Notes: generated by a model not told the origin, from the letters alone. DNA of 11,268 nucleotides from Cyanobacteria bacterium UBA8803 (GCA_003505715.1 DNXU01000541.1:1-11268), one strand, 5' to 3'. Shown: positions 1-7,261, numbered from the stretch's first letter. Translations and numbers: made by a program.

Positions 1-234
1 AAATATCTTGATAGGGGCAACCAGGCTGTGTATCAGTTCAATCACTCGCTTTAATTCTTCTAATGCACCGTCTGCGGGGTCAACGTTCGAGGGACGTAGC
101 TTGGCAACGAGTAAATGTTTTCCGCAGAAAATATACAGGGGGGCGTAACACACTCCATCGTAATAGGTATTGAAGAATGCTCCTTCCTGTTCCCCATGTA
201 CTTGGTCATCCGTCAACCCAATCGCGAGTACCAG
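1..234 (-). pseudogene. IS1380-family transposase fragment, runs off the left edge
   Basis: Reading the minus strand from about 234 down to 1 gives an open frame containing T-D-D-Q-V-H-G-E-Q-E-G, then F-F-N-T-Y-Y-D, A-P-L-Y-I-F-C-G and H-L-L-V-A-K-L-R-P-S-N-V-D. This is the order of conserved blocks in the catalytic core of IS1380-type DDE transposases, from memory of the family. The N-terminal part is absent, because the sequence just upstream is the end of the ATPase gene in another frame. The first catalytic Asp, expected in a V-L-D-x-D-x-T-D-D block, is not visible: the sequence reads L-A-I-G-L-T-D-D. The fragment is therefore a remnant and not a working gene, although it may continue intact beyond the edge. 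It overlaps the last 9-10 codons of the ATPase, and the exact junction is uncertain (about 210-245). Confidence 0.8.
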
Positions 235-2194
235 CACTAATAACCTGTGTCATCTGCATCTTCACTCCCTCAGTATAAGCCGCCGTCAACAGATGCTTCA
301 TCTGGACTACCTCAGAAGCCTCAGCCGCCACAAACGCTGCTCCCAAAGCAATATTGCGGATGCTTCCTCCAGAAACACTCAAGCGCCCTAACTTGGGAAA
401 ATCCAGTCCTTGAGTTGGGGTAGAAGCAGGAAAGACTCGCCGCCACAGAAGCTCTCGTTGTTTAGCATCAGGGAAGGGAAACTCCACCACAAACTGCAAT
501 CGTCGCTCAAAAGCTTGATCAATTGAGTCTCTTAAATTAGTGGTGAGAATAGCTAATCCTTGATAAGTTTCTAGGCGAGTGAGCAAATAGCTGACTTCTT
601 GGTTAGCATAACGGTCTCTAGCTTCTTTAACTTGACCTCGTTTGCTAAACAGAGAGTCAGCTTCATCGAATAATAACACAACTCCCCCAGCTTCAGCCGC
701 CTCAAAGATTTGAGCCAAATTTTTCTCAGTTTCCCCAATATACTTACTCACCACCGCACTAAGGTCAATACGATAGAGGTCGAGGTGGAGTTCTTTAGCA
801 ATGATTTCAGCAGCAGTGGTTTTGCCCGTACCACTTTGACCGTAGAATAAAGCCGTTAGCCCCATGCCTCGACCATTGGCGCTGCCCATACCCCACTGCT
901 GGTAGACTGTGTTACGAGTCCTCGTGTGAGCAACAATTTCGCGCAGGGTCTTGAGTTGGGCTTCTGGTAGAATCAAATCATCCCAACTCATCTGAGTTTC
1001 TATGCGTTGGGCTAAGGTATCCAGGCAAGGACGTGCGATAGTACGACAATTGTGCCATAGAGTAGTTAACAGTTCAGCACAGGAGTGATTTAAGGCTTTA
1101 CTACAGACGGATTTAATCGCGGTTTGGCTGAGATTGAATTGAGTGACTAAGCGTGGAACTTCGCCATTAAGAGCTTGGGCTGAGACTCCCAGATAGGTTT
1201 GCCAGAGTGTCTGCTGTTCTTGTGGGGTGAGTTTGGGGATCTCAAAGCTGGTTAGGGAGCGCTCTCCAATCGGGAGTCGCTGTTGGCTGCTCACGATCAG
1301 GGGAGTAGCGATCTCTGCAATGAATTGCTTGATATTCGATATAGCTATGGCATCTGCCAAATTGAGATCCTCACCTTCGAGCAAAAGGATGCTATTGGTT
1401 AAGATAGCTTCCCGTTCCCACCGTCGCCTCAACTGATGCAGTTCGGTGGAAGTCGAAGGTAGCATCACCGCTGACATCCGACGAAGAGAACAGCCCAATA
1501 AAGTACTAGCACCAGCAGCAATCCGACGCTTGGTGGTCAGGTCAAACCCGTACAATTCGACAATCGGTGGTGGGCAAGATGAGGAAGATTGAGACCAGAT
1601 TGAGGCAACGTTGTCGGCAATTTTTTGATGGGTTGGGGGGAGAGCTAAATCTCCAGTTAAGTCAAATTGTACAGGTTTGATCCGGTCAACCAGTTGGGAG
1701 TCGGCCATCGGTTCCCCCAAAAGATAACACAGAATGCACGGGTCAATTCGTAGGGGAGATTGGGTTAAGGTTGTGCCCCCAGAGATGTCAATGAGTTGCC
1801 AGTATTGTAAGGGACTTTGAAGTCCCAATACCCTGAAATTGATATGAGGTAAGGCTGAGAAGGCTAAACTGAGGGTCAGATAACTTGAAGAGGAGTTGCC
1901 AGTTGCCGTTCTACAGAGTGAGTAGAAATCTGGATCAAGTTCTATGCCTACACACATCAGCAGGATATCGCGTTCGCACTCAGATAAGCCCAATTGAGTG
2001 CAGAGAATGTCTAGGGCAAAAGGGATGGGAACGTTAGGGGGTAACGGTGGGGATGGAGAAGTTTTTAACCCAGCAGCAGCAGGCGGGTTTTGTTGAAGAT
2101 TGATGTAGTCTTCGAGATCGCGATAGACTCGGTTAACTGATGCCATCAAGTATTGATAATTGGCTGAGTACCAATCGGGGGCTGGTGGGGTCAT
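206..2194 (-). CDS. AAA+ ATPase of the contractile injection system (eCIS) type
   Basis: This is a 662-residue protein from ATG 2194. The frame extends to a TTG at 2236, but that codon lies in a palindrome and the homologous part begins near the ATG. The N-terminal two thirds are divergent, with a short N-terminal helix, a Pro-rich stretch and a degenerate ATPase-like region. The C-terminal AAA+ module is clear: Walker A G-Q-S-G-T-G-K-T at about 452-459, Walker B L-L-F-D-E-A-D at about 507-513, sensor 1 T-T-N at about 551, arginine-finger region F-E-R-R at about 562, and sensor 2 G-G-S-I-R-N at about 609. Large two-part ATPases of this layout accompany eCIS loci (Afp15/Pvc15-like), where they are thought to act in assembly. 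Here it is divergent from a DUF4157 effector, which fits. The last 10-20 residues probably come from the adjoining IS fragment, so the native C-terminus may be lost. The eCIS role is inferred, since no structural genes are in view. Confidence 0.85.
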   Translation of the reverse strand: MTPPAPDWYSANYQYLMASVNRVYRDLEDYINLQQNPPAAAGLKTSPSPPLPPNVPIPFALDILCTQLGLSECERDILLMCVGIELDPDFYSLCRTATGNSSSSYLTLSLAFSALPHINFRVLGLQSPLQYWQLIDISGGTTLTQSPLRIDPCILCYLLGEPMADSQLVDRIKPVQFDLTGDLALPPTHQKIADNVASIWSQSSSSCPPPIVELYGFDLTTKRRIAAGASTLLGCSLRRMSAVMLPSTSTELHQLRRRWEREAILTNSILLLEGEDLNLADAIAISNIKQFIAEIATPLIVSSQQRLPIGERSLTSFEIPKLTPQEQQTLWQTYLGVSAQALNGEVPRLVTQFNLSQTAIKSVCSKALNHSCAELLTTLWHNCRTIARPCLDTLAQRIETQMSWDDLILPEAQLKTLREIVAHTRTRNTVYQQWGMGSANGRGMGLTALFYGQSGTGKTTAAEIIAKELHLDLYRIDLSAVVSKYIGETEKNLAQIFEAAEAGGVVLLFDEADSLFSKRGQVKEARDRYANQEVSYLLTRLETYQGLAILTTNLRDSIDQAFERRLQFVVEFPFPDAKQRELLWRRVFPASTPTQGLDFPKLGRLSVSGGSIRNIALGAAFVAAEASEVVQMKHLLTAAYTEGVKMQMTQVISAGTRDWVDG

Positions 2195-2287
2195 ATTGGT
2201 GATGTGGCAATAGGTAGAAACACCTGCAACTTTCAACAGCTGTTGAGGTTATTCTTAGATTAAATTATGGGGGTGAAAAATTAAACC
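2195..2287. promoter_or_regulatory. Divergent promoter region of ATPase and effector
   Basis: This intergenic stretch must hold the promoters of both divergent genes. On the plus strand, TTGAGG at 2243-2248 is followed by an AT-rich stretch, which could be a weak -35/-10 arrangement. A G-run at 2269-2273 lies about 15 nt before the effector ATG, farther than an ideal Shine-Dalgarno. Promoter positions cannot be fixed from sequence alone. Confidence 0.35.
2233..2246. promoter_or_regulatory. Perfect 14-bp palindrome between divergent genes, candidate operator
   Basis: TCAACAGCTGTTGA is fully self-complementary. It lies almost exactly midway between the ATG of the ATPase (2194, minus) and the ATG of the DUF4157 effector (2288, plus), about 40 nt from each. 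A dimeric regulator binding here could control both genes. No regulator gene is in the window and I do not recognise the site, so the function is inferred. Confidence 0.4.
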
Positions 2288-4774
2288 ATGCTGGAAGCCG
2301 TACAGAAGAAAAGTTCTTTAATTCGACCAGCACCGCCCAAGACTGACATACCAAAAAGCTTTGCCCCGCCAAAAATTCCGGTGCCACCCCAAGCTTTTGG
2401 GCAAGAGTTAAATGAATCTGGGGTCAATAAGCCCTATTCGAGTCAGAAGCGGGATTTAATTCAAAAGAAGGTGCTGGAGAATCTGGAAGCCACTAAAGGA
2501 AGTGATGCTGCGGTGGCGGCGCTCCAGAGGAAATGTGCCGCCTGCGAAAGGGAAGATGTGATTCAAGCCAAACAGCAAAGGGAAGCGATTCCAGAGAAAT
2601 CACCTTTGGAGATTGCCGCTTCTGGGTTTAGTGGTACGCCCAGCCGATTGCCTCATTTAGAGCAAATTCAACAGTCTTTTGGTATTGAGCTGTCCCATGT
2701 CCAAGCGTTTATTGGGGGAGCAGCGACTAGGGCAACTCAGCAACTAGGGGCTAGTGCTTATACTTGTGGAAATCGGATTGCCTTTGGTAAGACTCCTAGT
2801 TTAGGGTTGACGGCACATGAGGCGGCGCATGTGGTGCAGCAGCAGTCGGGTAAGGTGCAGCTTCAGGGTGGAGTCGGGCAGGTGGGGGATGAGTATGAGC
2901 GACATGCCGATGCGATGGCGGAGCGGGTGGTGCAGGGGCAGGATGCCTCCGCTTTGTTGGGGGAGTATGGTGGTGGTGAATCAGTGGATGTGCAAGAGAA
3001 ATCCAGTGAGGTTGTCTATGGTAAATCTAATTTAAGTGAAGTCTCTGAGGGAGTCCAACTCCGAAAGGATGAAGAGTTGGCGCTAGAGAAATCACTATTA
3101 GCATCCACCAGCGAACAATTGGGTTTAGTGGCGCAAAGACCAGTACTTGTACCTCCTCCTGTGGCTCCTCCTGTGGCACCGCCTGTAGTGCCACCTATAC
3201 CCACTCCAGCACCTGCTCCTGGTTTTCGCCTTCCCAAAGTGCCTTTATTCTTACTGCCTTGGCTAACTATACCAGGAATGCCAACTAATCCGATTCCCAC
3301 TGCCCCCAGTTGGCAGACTGAGATTAACCCATTTACAAGACAACCCTATTCAAGTGAGCAAGAGTACGAGCGGGTACAGCAACAATTGAGACAGGGATAC
3401 CCACAATCAGGGCAACCTGGCATCAATCCTGATGAACCCTATGGACCACCCTCTCCTTATGGGCTGCCAGCACCACGAACATTAACTCCAGGAAATACAT
3501 CAGGTTCATCAAGACCAAGTGATGAAGATTTTGCCGCCATCGCCCAACATTTTCGAGAGTATGGCGCTCCTTACAATAGCCGCGAGAATGTTATCAAGAT
3601 TCAGAAATATTTGGGAGTAAATCCTGATGGCAACTATGGTCAACAGACAGCCAAAGCTGTGTATCTCTGGCAAGAAAGCCAAGGATTACGTCCCGATGGA
3701 GAAGTAGGAAAAACTACTTGGGATAGAATGTTTTCTGGCGTGAGTCCCACCAGCGATACCGCCACATCCAGTGACTTATCAACAGTAGAGCCTAGTAATC
3801 TTCCTTCAGTTGAGGAATCCCAGCGTCGTATCCAAGTGGCACAAGCGCAACAACAACAATACGCTACTTTTGATGAGCTGTCGAGAAAACTAGATGAATC
3901 CGAAAATAAATTTGCCCAGGTTTGGCCAGAAGAAAATCCGATTATGCTGCTCCGAATTATTCGGGGAACAACGGCTCGACTCTATGAAAGAGAATTAAAC
4001 TTACCGCCCGGTTCTGTACAATTTGATCTGGGACAAACACCAAATCTAGAAGAACTTAATCGGGAGGTTTTTAACCGTATTTTCGGGATGATTTTGTCTA
4101 ATTTAGGGCAATTGTTGGAGTTAAAGCCTGAGATTGTGGGGCAGATTGGTGGTGTGAATATATTTTATGAACCAGCTAGGTATCCTGAGTTTTTGAGTCG
4201 GGCGGCGGTGCAGTCATCTGGGTCTAACCAAACTGTTCTCAAACCACCTCCACAGCGTCCGCCTCAGTCTTCTAATCAAAGTGAGCGTGAGGGGGAAAAT
4301 CAGCGGACTCGTCCTCCTAGCAATAATGAAGACAAAACTTGTATGAATGTATATCCTAACTATAAGACTTGCGCTCGCTTAAGAAGCGAATCAACAACTC
4401 TGGCATTTAAAGGGTTTCTATACTTGAGCCAAAACGATATTAAGACAGGGTTGTCTGGGAAAAGAGAGCAAATGGCGAGAATAGACAATTCAAACAAAGA
4501 TTGGTGGCAAGCACCTTTCGGTGAGCTAGAAGGCAAAACGCCCACAGTACAACGACCAATTTGTTGTCCCCAGCCAGCTCAGGCATTTCATTATGATGTA
4601 AATCCAGTGGGGTTTTGGCCAGGTAGTAGGGGTGTAGGGTCAGTTGGAAGCTGTGAATGTTGTGAAGAAACGCCTGAACCAGAGTTACAAGATAGGTTTG
4701 CTATTCTAAACATCAAGGGTCGATATGGCGAAAAGTATTATGAGCGTAATGGGGCATTCCGACGGGGTTTATAA
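2288..4774 (+). CDS. DUF4157 / PG_binding_1 polymorphic effector (toxin carrier)
   Basis: This 828-residue protein has, in order: a Pro-rich N-terminus; R-K-C-A-A-C at 81-86, a motif often seen just before DUF4157; the DUF4157 domain at about 110-220, with zinc-type H-E-A-A-H at 177-181 and G-D-E-Y-E-R-H-A-D at 200-208; a PPVA-repeat Pro-rich linker at about 287-312; a short hydrophobic L/P stretch at 315-330; a segment with N-P-F-T-R-Q-P-Y-S-S-E at 347-357; a PG_binding_1 repeat at about 412-482 with paired P-D-G motifs; a helical region at about 520-625; a Pro/Ser linker; and a junction motif at 664-676 (Q-S-E-R-E-G-E-N-Q-R-T-R-P). The last 150 residues hold seven cysteines (685, 695, 759, 760, 789, 791, 792) and H-Y-D at 768-770, and match no toxin family I can name. 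DUF4157 proteins are recurrent eCIS cargo. The separate copy of the junction motif at 7023 supports reading the C-terminus as an exchangeable toxin domain. No signal peptide is seen, consistent with loading into an injection system. Confidence 0.85.
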   Translation: MLEAVQKKSSLIRPAPPKTDIPKSFAPPKIPVPPQAFGQELNESGVNKPYSSQKRDLIQKKVLENLEATKGSDAAVAALQRKCAACEREDVIQAKQQREAIPEKSPLEIAASGFSGTPSRLPHLEQIQQSFGIELSHVQAFIGGAATRATQQLGASAYTCGNRIAFGKTPSLGLTAHEAAHVVQQQSGKVQLQGGVGQVGDEYERHADAMAERVVQGQDASALLGEYGGGESVDVQEKSSEVVYGKSNLSEVSEGVQLRKDEELALEKSLLASTSEQLGLVAQRPVLVPPPVAPPVAPPVVPPIPTPAPAPGFRLPKVPLFLLPWLTIPGMPTNPIPTAPSWQTEINPFTRQPYSSEQEYERVQQQLRQGYPQSGQPGINPDEPYGPPSPYGLPAPRTLTPGNTSGSSRPSDEDFAAIAQHFREYGAPYNSRENVIKIQKYLGVNPDGNYGQQTAKAVYLWQESQGLRPDGEVGKTTWDRMFSGVSPTSDTATSSDLSTVEPSNLPSVEESQRRIQVAQAQQQQYATFDELSRKLDESENKFAQVWPEENPIMLLRIIRGTTARLYERELNLPPGSVQFDLGQTPNLEELNREVFNRIFGMILSNLGQLLELKPEIVGQIGGVNIFYEPARYPEFLSRAAVQSSGSNQTVLKPPPQRPPQSSNQSEREGENQRTRPPSNNEDKTCMNVYPNYKTCARLRSESTTLAFKGFLYLSQNDIKTGLSGKREQMARIDNSNKDWWQAPFGELEGKTPTVQRPICCPQPAQAFHYDVNPVGFWPGSRGVGSVGSCECCEETPEPELQDRFAILNIKGRYGEKYYERNGAFRRGL
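3155..3190 (+). repeat. 12-bp tandem repeat coding P-P-V-A units
   Basis: Three consecutive 12-bp units (cctcctgtggct, cctcctgtggca, ccgcctgtagtg) encode PPVA, PPVA and PPVV at residues 290-301 of the effector. The first two differ at one base, so this is a recent or slippage-prone expansion inside the flexible linker between the DUF4157 and PG-binding domains. Confidence 0.75.
4277..4315 (+). other. Toxin-tail junction motif, full-length effector copy
   Basis: These thirteen codons read Q-S-E-R-E-G-E-N-Q-R-T-R-P (residues 664-676) between the shared body of the effector and its Cys-rich C-terminus. They match 31 of 39 bases, and 10 of 13 residues, at 7023-7061 ahead of a different tail. A conserved block followed by unrelated tails is how exchange points look in polymorphic toxins. 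Confidence 0.6.
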
Positions 4775-4815
4775 CGAATGAAAAAGTATCGAATTCTGAC
4801 GTAAAAAACTAAAAA

Positions 4816-4851
4816 CTACTCAAATTACAAACCCATCGCCTACTCAAATTA
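4816..4851. repeat. Pair of 12-bp direct repeats upstream of the tandem immunity gene
   Basis: CTACTCAAATTA occurs at 4816-4827 and again at 4840-4851, a 24-bp period, in the 99-bp gap between effector and immunity gene. The second copy ends 22 nt before the ATG at 4874. It could be a binding site pair or a trace of slippage. No function is evident. Confidence 0.5.
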
Positions 4852-4873
4852 ACCTACAATTAAGGTAATAGCA

Positions 4874-6247
4874 ATGAATAAAGCCGAGTATTGGATTCTC
4901 AGGCGTGCGCTCAAACATGAAGAATCTCTTAGAGATGTTGCATATGAATGCGGACTTGCCCTGGCTGAGGTAGCAGTTGCCGCAAATCGTTTGTTCCAGA
5001 ATGGAGATATTCTAGCAAGAGTAATTGATGGCGACAAAGACCTAGAAAACAGCCCAAATGTCGTGTTAACCATGTCGGAAATTCAAGCCTACCTGGACGG
5101 AAAACTCAGAGCTTCTTATGCTTTGACTTCTCAGGGAGGCGCACGCTGGGAAGCTATAGCTCAGGCAGAGTGGAATCGGTACTTTGTTTGGTATTGTAAC
5201 GACTCTAAAGTTGTTAAGGGTGAATTATTTGAATGTGAATTGATAGGTAGTGAGCGACAATTAATAGAAGAAATTATTAGGATAGATTGTTATCTTCCCG
5301 GCCACTCCATTCATATTCAAGAAACAGAGATTTGGGAAGTTCTCGAACCGTGGCAACCAACTTATTGGAAAACTTTACCAAAAGCCTACAGGGTTTGCTA
5401 TCAAGCAAGAGATAGAGTTCCTCACATCTGCAAAGAAACTCCCCCGGATTTGTTTGAAGCGTATAAGCAAGCAGAGAAGTGGTACTTGGAGATTCAGCAA
5501 TGGTATACAGACCCCAAATTTGAGGACGAACTATCCTCCCCTAACAATTACACAGTAACTAATACTAATTATTATGCACCAACTCCTGAAACTTCGAGCG
5601 AACGAGCTAAGTACCTTATTCTTGATTATGCTGTGATGCGTGACAGGGATTTTGGGGATTTTGGGATTGTCGCATTAGATTGTAACCTTTCCCATACTGA
5701 AACATTAACTGCGGCAAACTCTCTGTTTCAAAATGGAGATATCTTGGCACAAATGTATTGTGAGGGAACCCAAGTTTCAGATGTGGTAATGACAATCCCT
5801 GAAATTCAGGCTAACTTGGATGGGAAACTTCAAGTTTATTATTATTTAACTGCCCAGGGAGGAAGGCGCTGGGAAGTGATGGTTCAGCCAAATTGGTATC
5901 AGTATTACAGATATGTTTGTAAAGATTATAAGCCCGATAAAATACCTGAATATGAAATAGAGATAACCAGTTACTCTCAGCAGTTGATAGAAAAGCTGTT
6001 AAGCGTTAGCAGTTACGTGTTCAGCGAGATTCCTATCCCAGGAACAGAGAGTTGGGATGAAATTGAACCTTGGCAAGCGACTTACTGGAAAACTTTACCA
6101 TTAGCCTACAAAGTTTGCTATCGAGCTAGACAGAATAATTATTTCATTAATGCCAATACTTCTCCAGAATGGGAAGCCGCAAGAAGCCAAGCCTATGAAT
6201 GGTTCTCAGGAATTCAACAATGGTATACAGAGCCTCAATTTGAATAA
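4874..6247 (+). CDS. Tandem-duplicated immunity-like protein
   Basis: This 457-residue protein consists of two copies of one domain of about 215 residues, at 4-217 and 243-457, joined by an Asn/Tyr/Pro-rich linker. Shared blocks include L-F-Q-N-G-D-I-L-A (40-48 and 284-292), E-I-Q-A-x-L-D-G-K-L, L-T-x-Q-G-G-x-R-W-E, E-P-W-Q-x-T-Y-W-K-T-L-P and I-Q-Q-W-Y-T-x-P. The first 100 residues of each copy look like a winged-helix fold (helices, then the L-T-x-Q-G-G wing), by eye only. I recall single-domain relatives as cyanobacterial hypothetical proteins but no biochemical role. Being the first gene after the effector, it is the best candidate for the cognate immunity protein, which is an inference. 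Start: ATG 4874, with AAGG at 4862-4865 eight bases upstream. No signal peptide or membrane segment, so it is probably cytoplasmic. Confidence 0.8.
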   Translation: MNKAEYWILRRALKHEESLRDVAYECGLALAEVAVAANRLFQNGDILARVIDGDKDLENSPNVVLTMSEIQAYLDGKLRASYALTSQGGARWEAIAQAEWNRYFVWYCNDSKVVKGELFECELIGSERQLIEEIIRIDCYLPGHSIHIQETEIWEVLEPWQPTYWKTLPKAYRVCYQARDRVPHICKETPPDLFEAYKQAEKWYLEIQQWYTDPKFEDELSSPNNYTVTNTNYYAPTPETSSERAKYLILDYAVMRDRDFGDFGIVALDCNLSHTETLTAANSLFQNGDILAQMYCEGTQVSDVVMTIPEIQANLDGKLQVYYYLTAQGGRRWEVMVQPNWYQYYRYVCKDYKPDKIPEYEIEITSYSQQLIEKLLSVSSYVFSEIPIPGTESWDEIEPWQATYWKTLPLAYKVCYRARQNNYFINANTSPEWEAARSQAYEWFSGIQQWYTEPQFE

Positions 6248-6281
6248 ATAATCTAGGATGGCATATATGGAGATAATCAGG

Positions 6282-6452
6282 TTAGCTTGGTTGGTGAAAG
6301 CCACACCTTTTTTCCCGAAAACAGTTAGAACTATAAAGAATGGGTTTGGTGAACTAGTAGGCTACTTTGAACGGAAAACAACTAACGGCCTAATTGAAGG
6401 AATAAATAATAGACTAAAAGTTTTAAAACGTTGTGCTTTTGGCTTTAAATGT
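6282..6452 (+). pseudogene. C-terminal remnant of an ISL3-family transposase
   Basis: The frame containing G-Y-F-E-R-K-T-T-N-G-L-I-E-G-I-N-N-R-L-K (about 6358-6417) aligns without gaps to the end of the ISL3 transposase at the right edge of the window, over at least 33 residues from L-V-K-A to T-T-N-G and on through G-F-K. It carries the catalytic Glu of the DDE triad but lacks the zinc ribbon and both Asp residues. It differs at many codons from the right-edge element, so it comes from another ISL3 member. A short ORF (ATG 6258 to TAG 6498) spans it but is not a plausible gene. Similarity stops near 6452, and no inverted repeat was recognised. Confidence 0.8.
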
Positions 6453-6555
6453 TTACCCTCCCAATGCCATAGACCCATACTTATTGAGATGGGACACTAG
6501 CAGAACTTGGTCAGAAAGTGAAGTCCAGTCAGTGGGTCGAGAAAATTAGGAGTAT

Positions 6556-6876
6556 GTGAGAGCCTTTGAGAGGTGGGGTGAAATTTCTGGCGGAGCTTTT
6601 TCACCCCAAGAATTGAAAGAAACTTGGGAAACTGATTCTGAGTCAGTTTCGATAGAATTCACTGTCAATGGTATCAGGCATCGAATTGAACCTGAGTACT
6701 ATGAGGAACGCATGGACTTAGAAGTTTTAATAGAGATTAATCAATTAATTGCGGAAACAGGCTATCGATTTGAAGTTTGTCAAGTCTTGACCGACAGTAC
6801 ACTAGTTATTGTACTGACTTTAGAAGAAAAACAAAGAATTCAACGGGAAAGAGGGTTAAAATTTGAACGATGGTAA
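6556..6876 (+). CDS. Small immunity-like protein, possibly missing its N-terminus
   Basis: From GTG 6556 this encodes 106 residues, with AGGAG at 6548-6552 (spacing three, short). The sequence begins F-E-R-W-G-E-I-S-G-G-A-F-S-P, followed by S-I-E-F-T-V-N-G and H-R-I-E-P-E-Y-Y, and ends V-L-T-L-E-E-K-Q-R. I recall this pattern in small cyanobacterial proteins next to other immunity-like genes, but no function is known to me. An in-frame stop (TAG 6547) limits the frame upstream. Another frame just before it (6488-6556) reads a helical-looking L-A-E-L-G-Q-K-V-K and ends in TGA at 6557, so the gene may have been longer and been frameshifted. It follows the ISL3 remnant, whose insertion or loss may have removed the original start. 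It contains no cysteine motifs or membrane segment. Confidence 0.6.
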   Translation: MRAFERWGEISGGAFSPQELKETWETDSESVSIEFTVNGIRHRIEPEYYEERMDLEVLIEINQLIAETGYRFEVCQVLTDSTLVIVLTLEEKQRIQRERGLKFERW

Positions 6877-6944
6877 GATGACAACTGTCGATTTTGAGTA
6901 TATTTCAATTTGTTTTGATTGCAGTAATCAATTGGTGAGCAGCG

Positions 6945-6975
6945 CCTATAGCGGTTCTCAATTAGATTGAACATA
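6945..6975. repeat. Possible end of a short interspersed repeat
   Basis: The stretch around CCTATAGCGGTTCTCAATTAG resembles, from memory, a motif at the ends of small repeated elements in several cyanobacterial genomes. No matching inverted copy was found in this window. It lies in the non-coding gap just upstream of the orphan toxin tail. This is a weak call. Confidence 0.25.
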
Positions 6976-7022
6976 AAAACGATATTTCCCCCTCAAACTA
7001 TGACGCTGGACGTTTACTATAC

Positions 7023-7250
7023 CAGAGTGAAAGTGGTCGAGAAAATCAGCGAACTCGTCCTCAAACCTAACAAGATAATTGGTGTAGCAGTGAGGAATTA
7101 GCAGACCTAGTTGAGTGTGAAATTGATTCGGAAAGTCAAGTGTTGGCTCTTTTATACTGAGTTGTACTGGATGCCACAATGTTAACAAAAAGATCCATCT
7201 CTAAATTTTTAGATAGAGCTGGAGCTTCAGGTGATGATGTAATTTTTTGA
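7023..7250 (+). pseudogene. Orphan effector C-terminal (toxin tail) remnant
   Basis: The frame starting at 7023 reads Q-S-E-S-G-R-E-N-Q-R-T-R-P, a second copy of the junction motif at residues 664-676 of the full-length effector. It continues in one frame to TGA 7248-7250 through two internal stops, TAA 7068-7070 and TGA 7158-7160. The tail after the motif (about 60 residues, including N-W-C-S-S-E-E-L-A-D and K-F-L-D-R-A-G-A-S-G-D-D) is unrelated to the effector's own C-terminus and I cannot assign it to a toxin family. Only 11 nt separate its end from the ATG of the next immunity-like gene, the usual toxin-immunity spacing. There is no start codon or upstream effector body, so it is a displaced tail module, now dead but possibly a donor for recombination at the motif. 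Confidence 0.7.
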
Positions 7251-7261
7251 AGAGAGGAGCT

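Noticed and set aside
170-391. Plus-strand ORF of 73 codons
   Set aside because: Antisense to the ATPase 3' end and the transposase fragment; low-complexity Ser/His/Leu composition with no plausible start context.
2195-2236. TTG 2236 as the ATPase start
   Set aside because: The codon is part of the 14-bp palindrome, has no ribosome site, and the added 14 residues look unrelated to the family; ATG 2194 is preferred.
2817-3035. Plus-strand ORF of 72 codons inside the effector
   Set aside because: It lies in another frame across the conserved DUF4157 H-E-A-A-H region and is rich in Met/Arg/Trp, typical of a shadow frame.
3016-3300. Minus-strand ORF of 94 codons, Gly/Thr-rich
   Set aside because: It mirrors the proline-rich PPVA repeat of the effector on the opposite strand; the Gly/Thr repeats are an artefact of the tandem repeat.
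4849-5073. Minus-strand ORF of 74 codons
   Set aside because: Antisense to the start of the tandem immunity-like gene, whose frame is backed by the internal duplication.
6958-7188. Minus-strand ORF of 76 codons over the orphan toxin tail
   Set aside because: The plus-strand frame matches the effector junction motif with mostly synonymous changes, so the coding sense is plus; the antisense frame has no recognisable motif.
7071-7247. Assignment of the orphan tail to a papain-like (Tox-PL) toxin from the W-C-x-S and L-D-A-T pieces
   Set aside because: The resemblance rests on a few residues and crosses a stop codon; no catalytic triad can be laid out.
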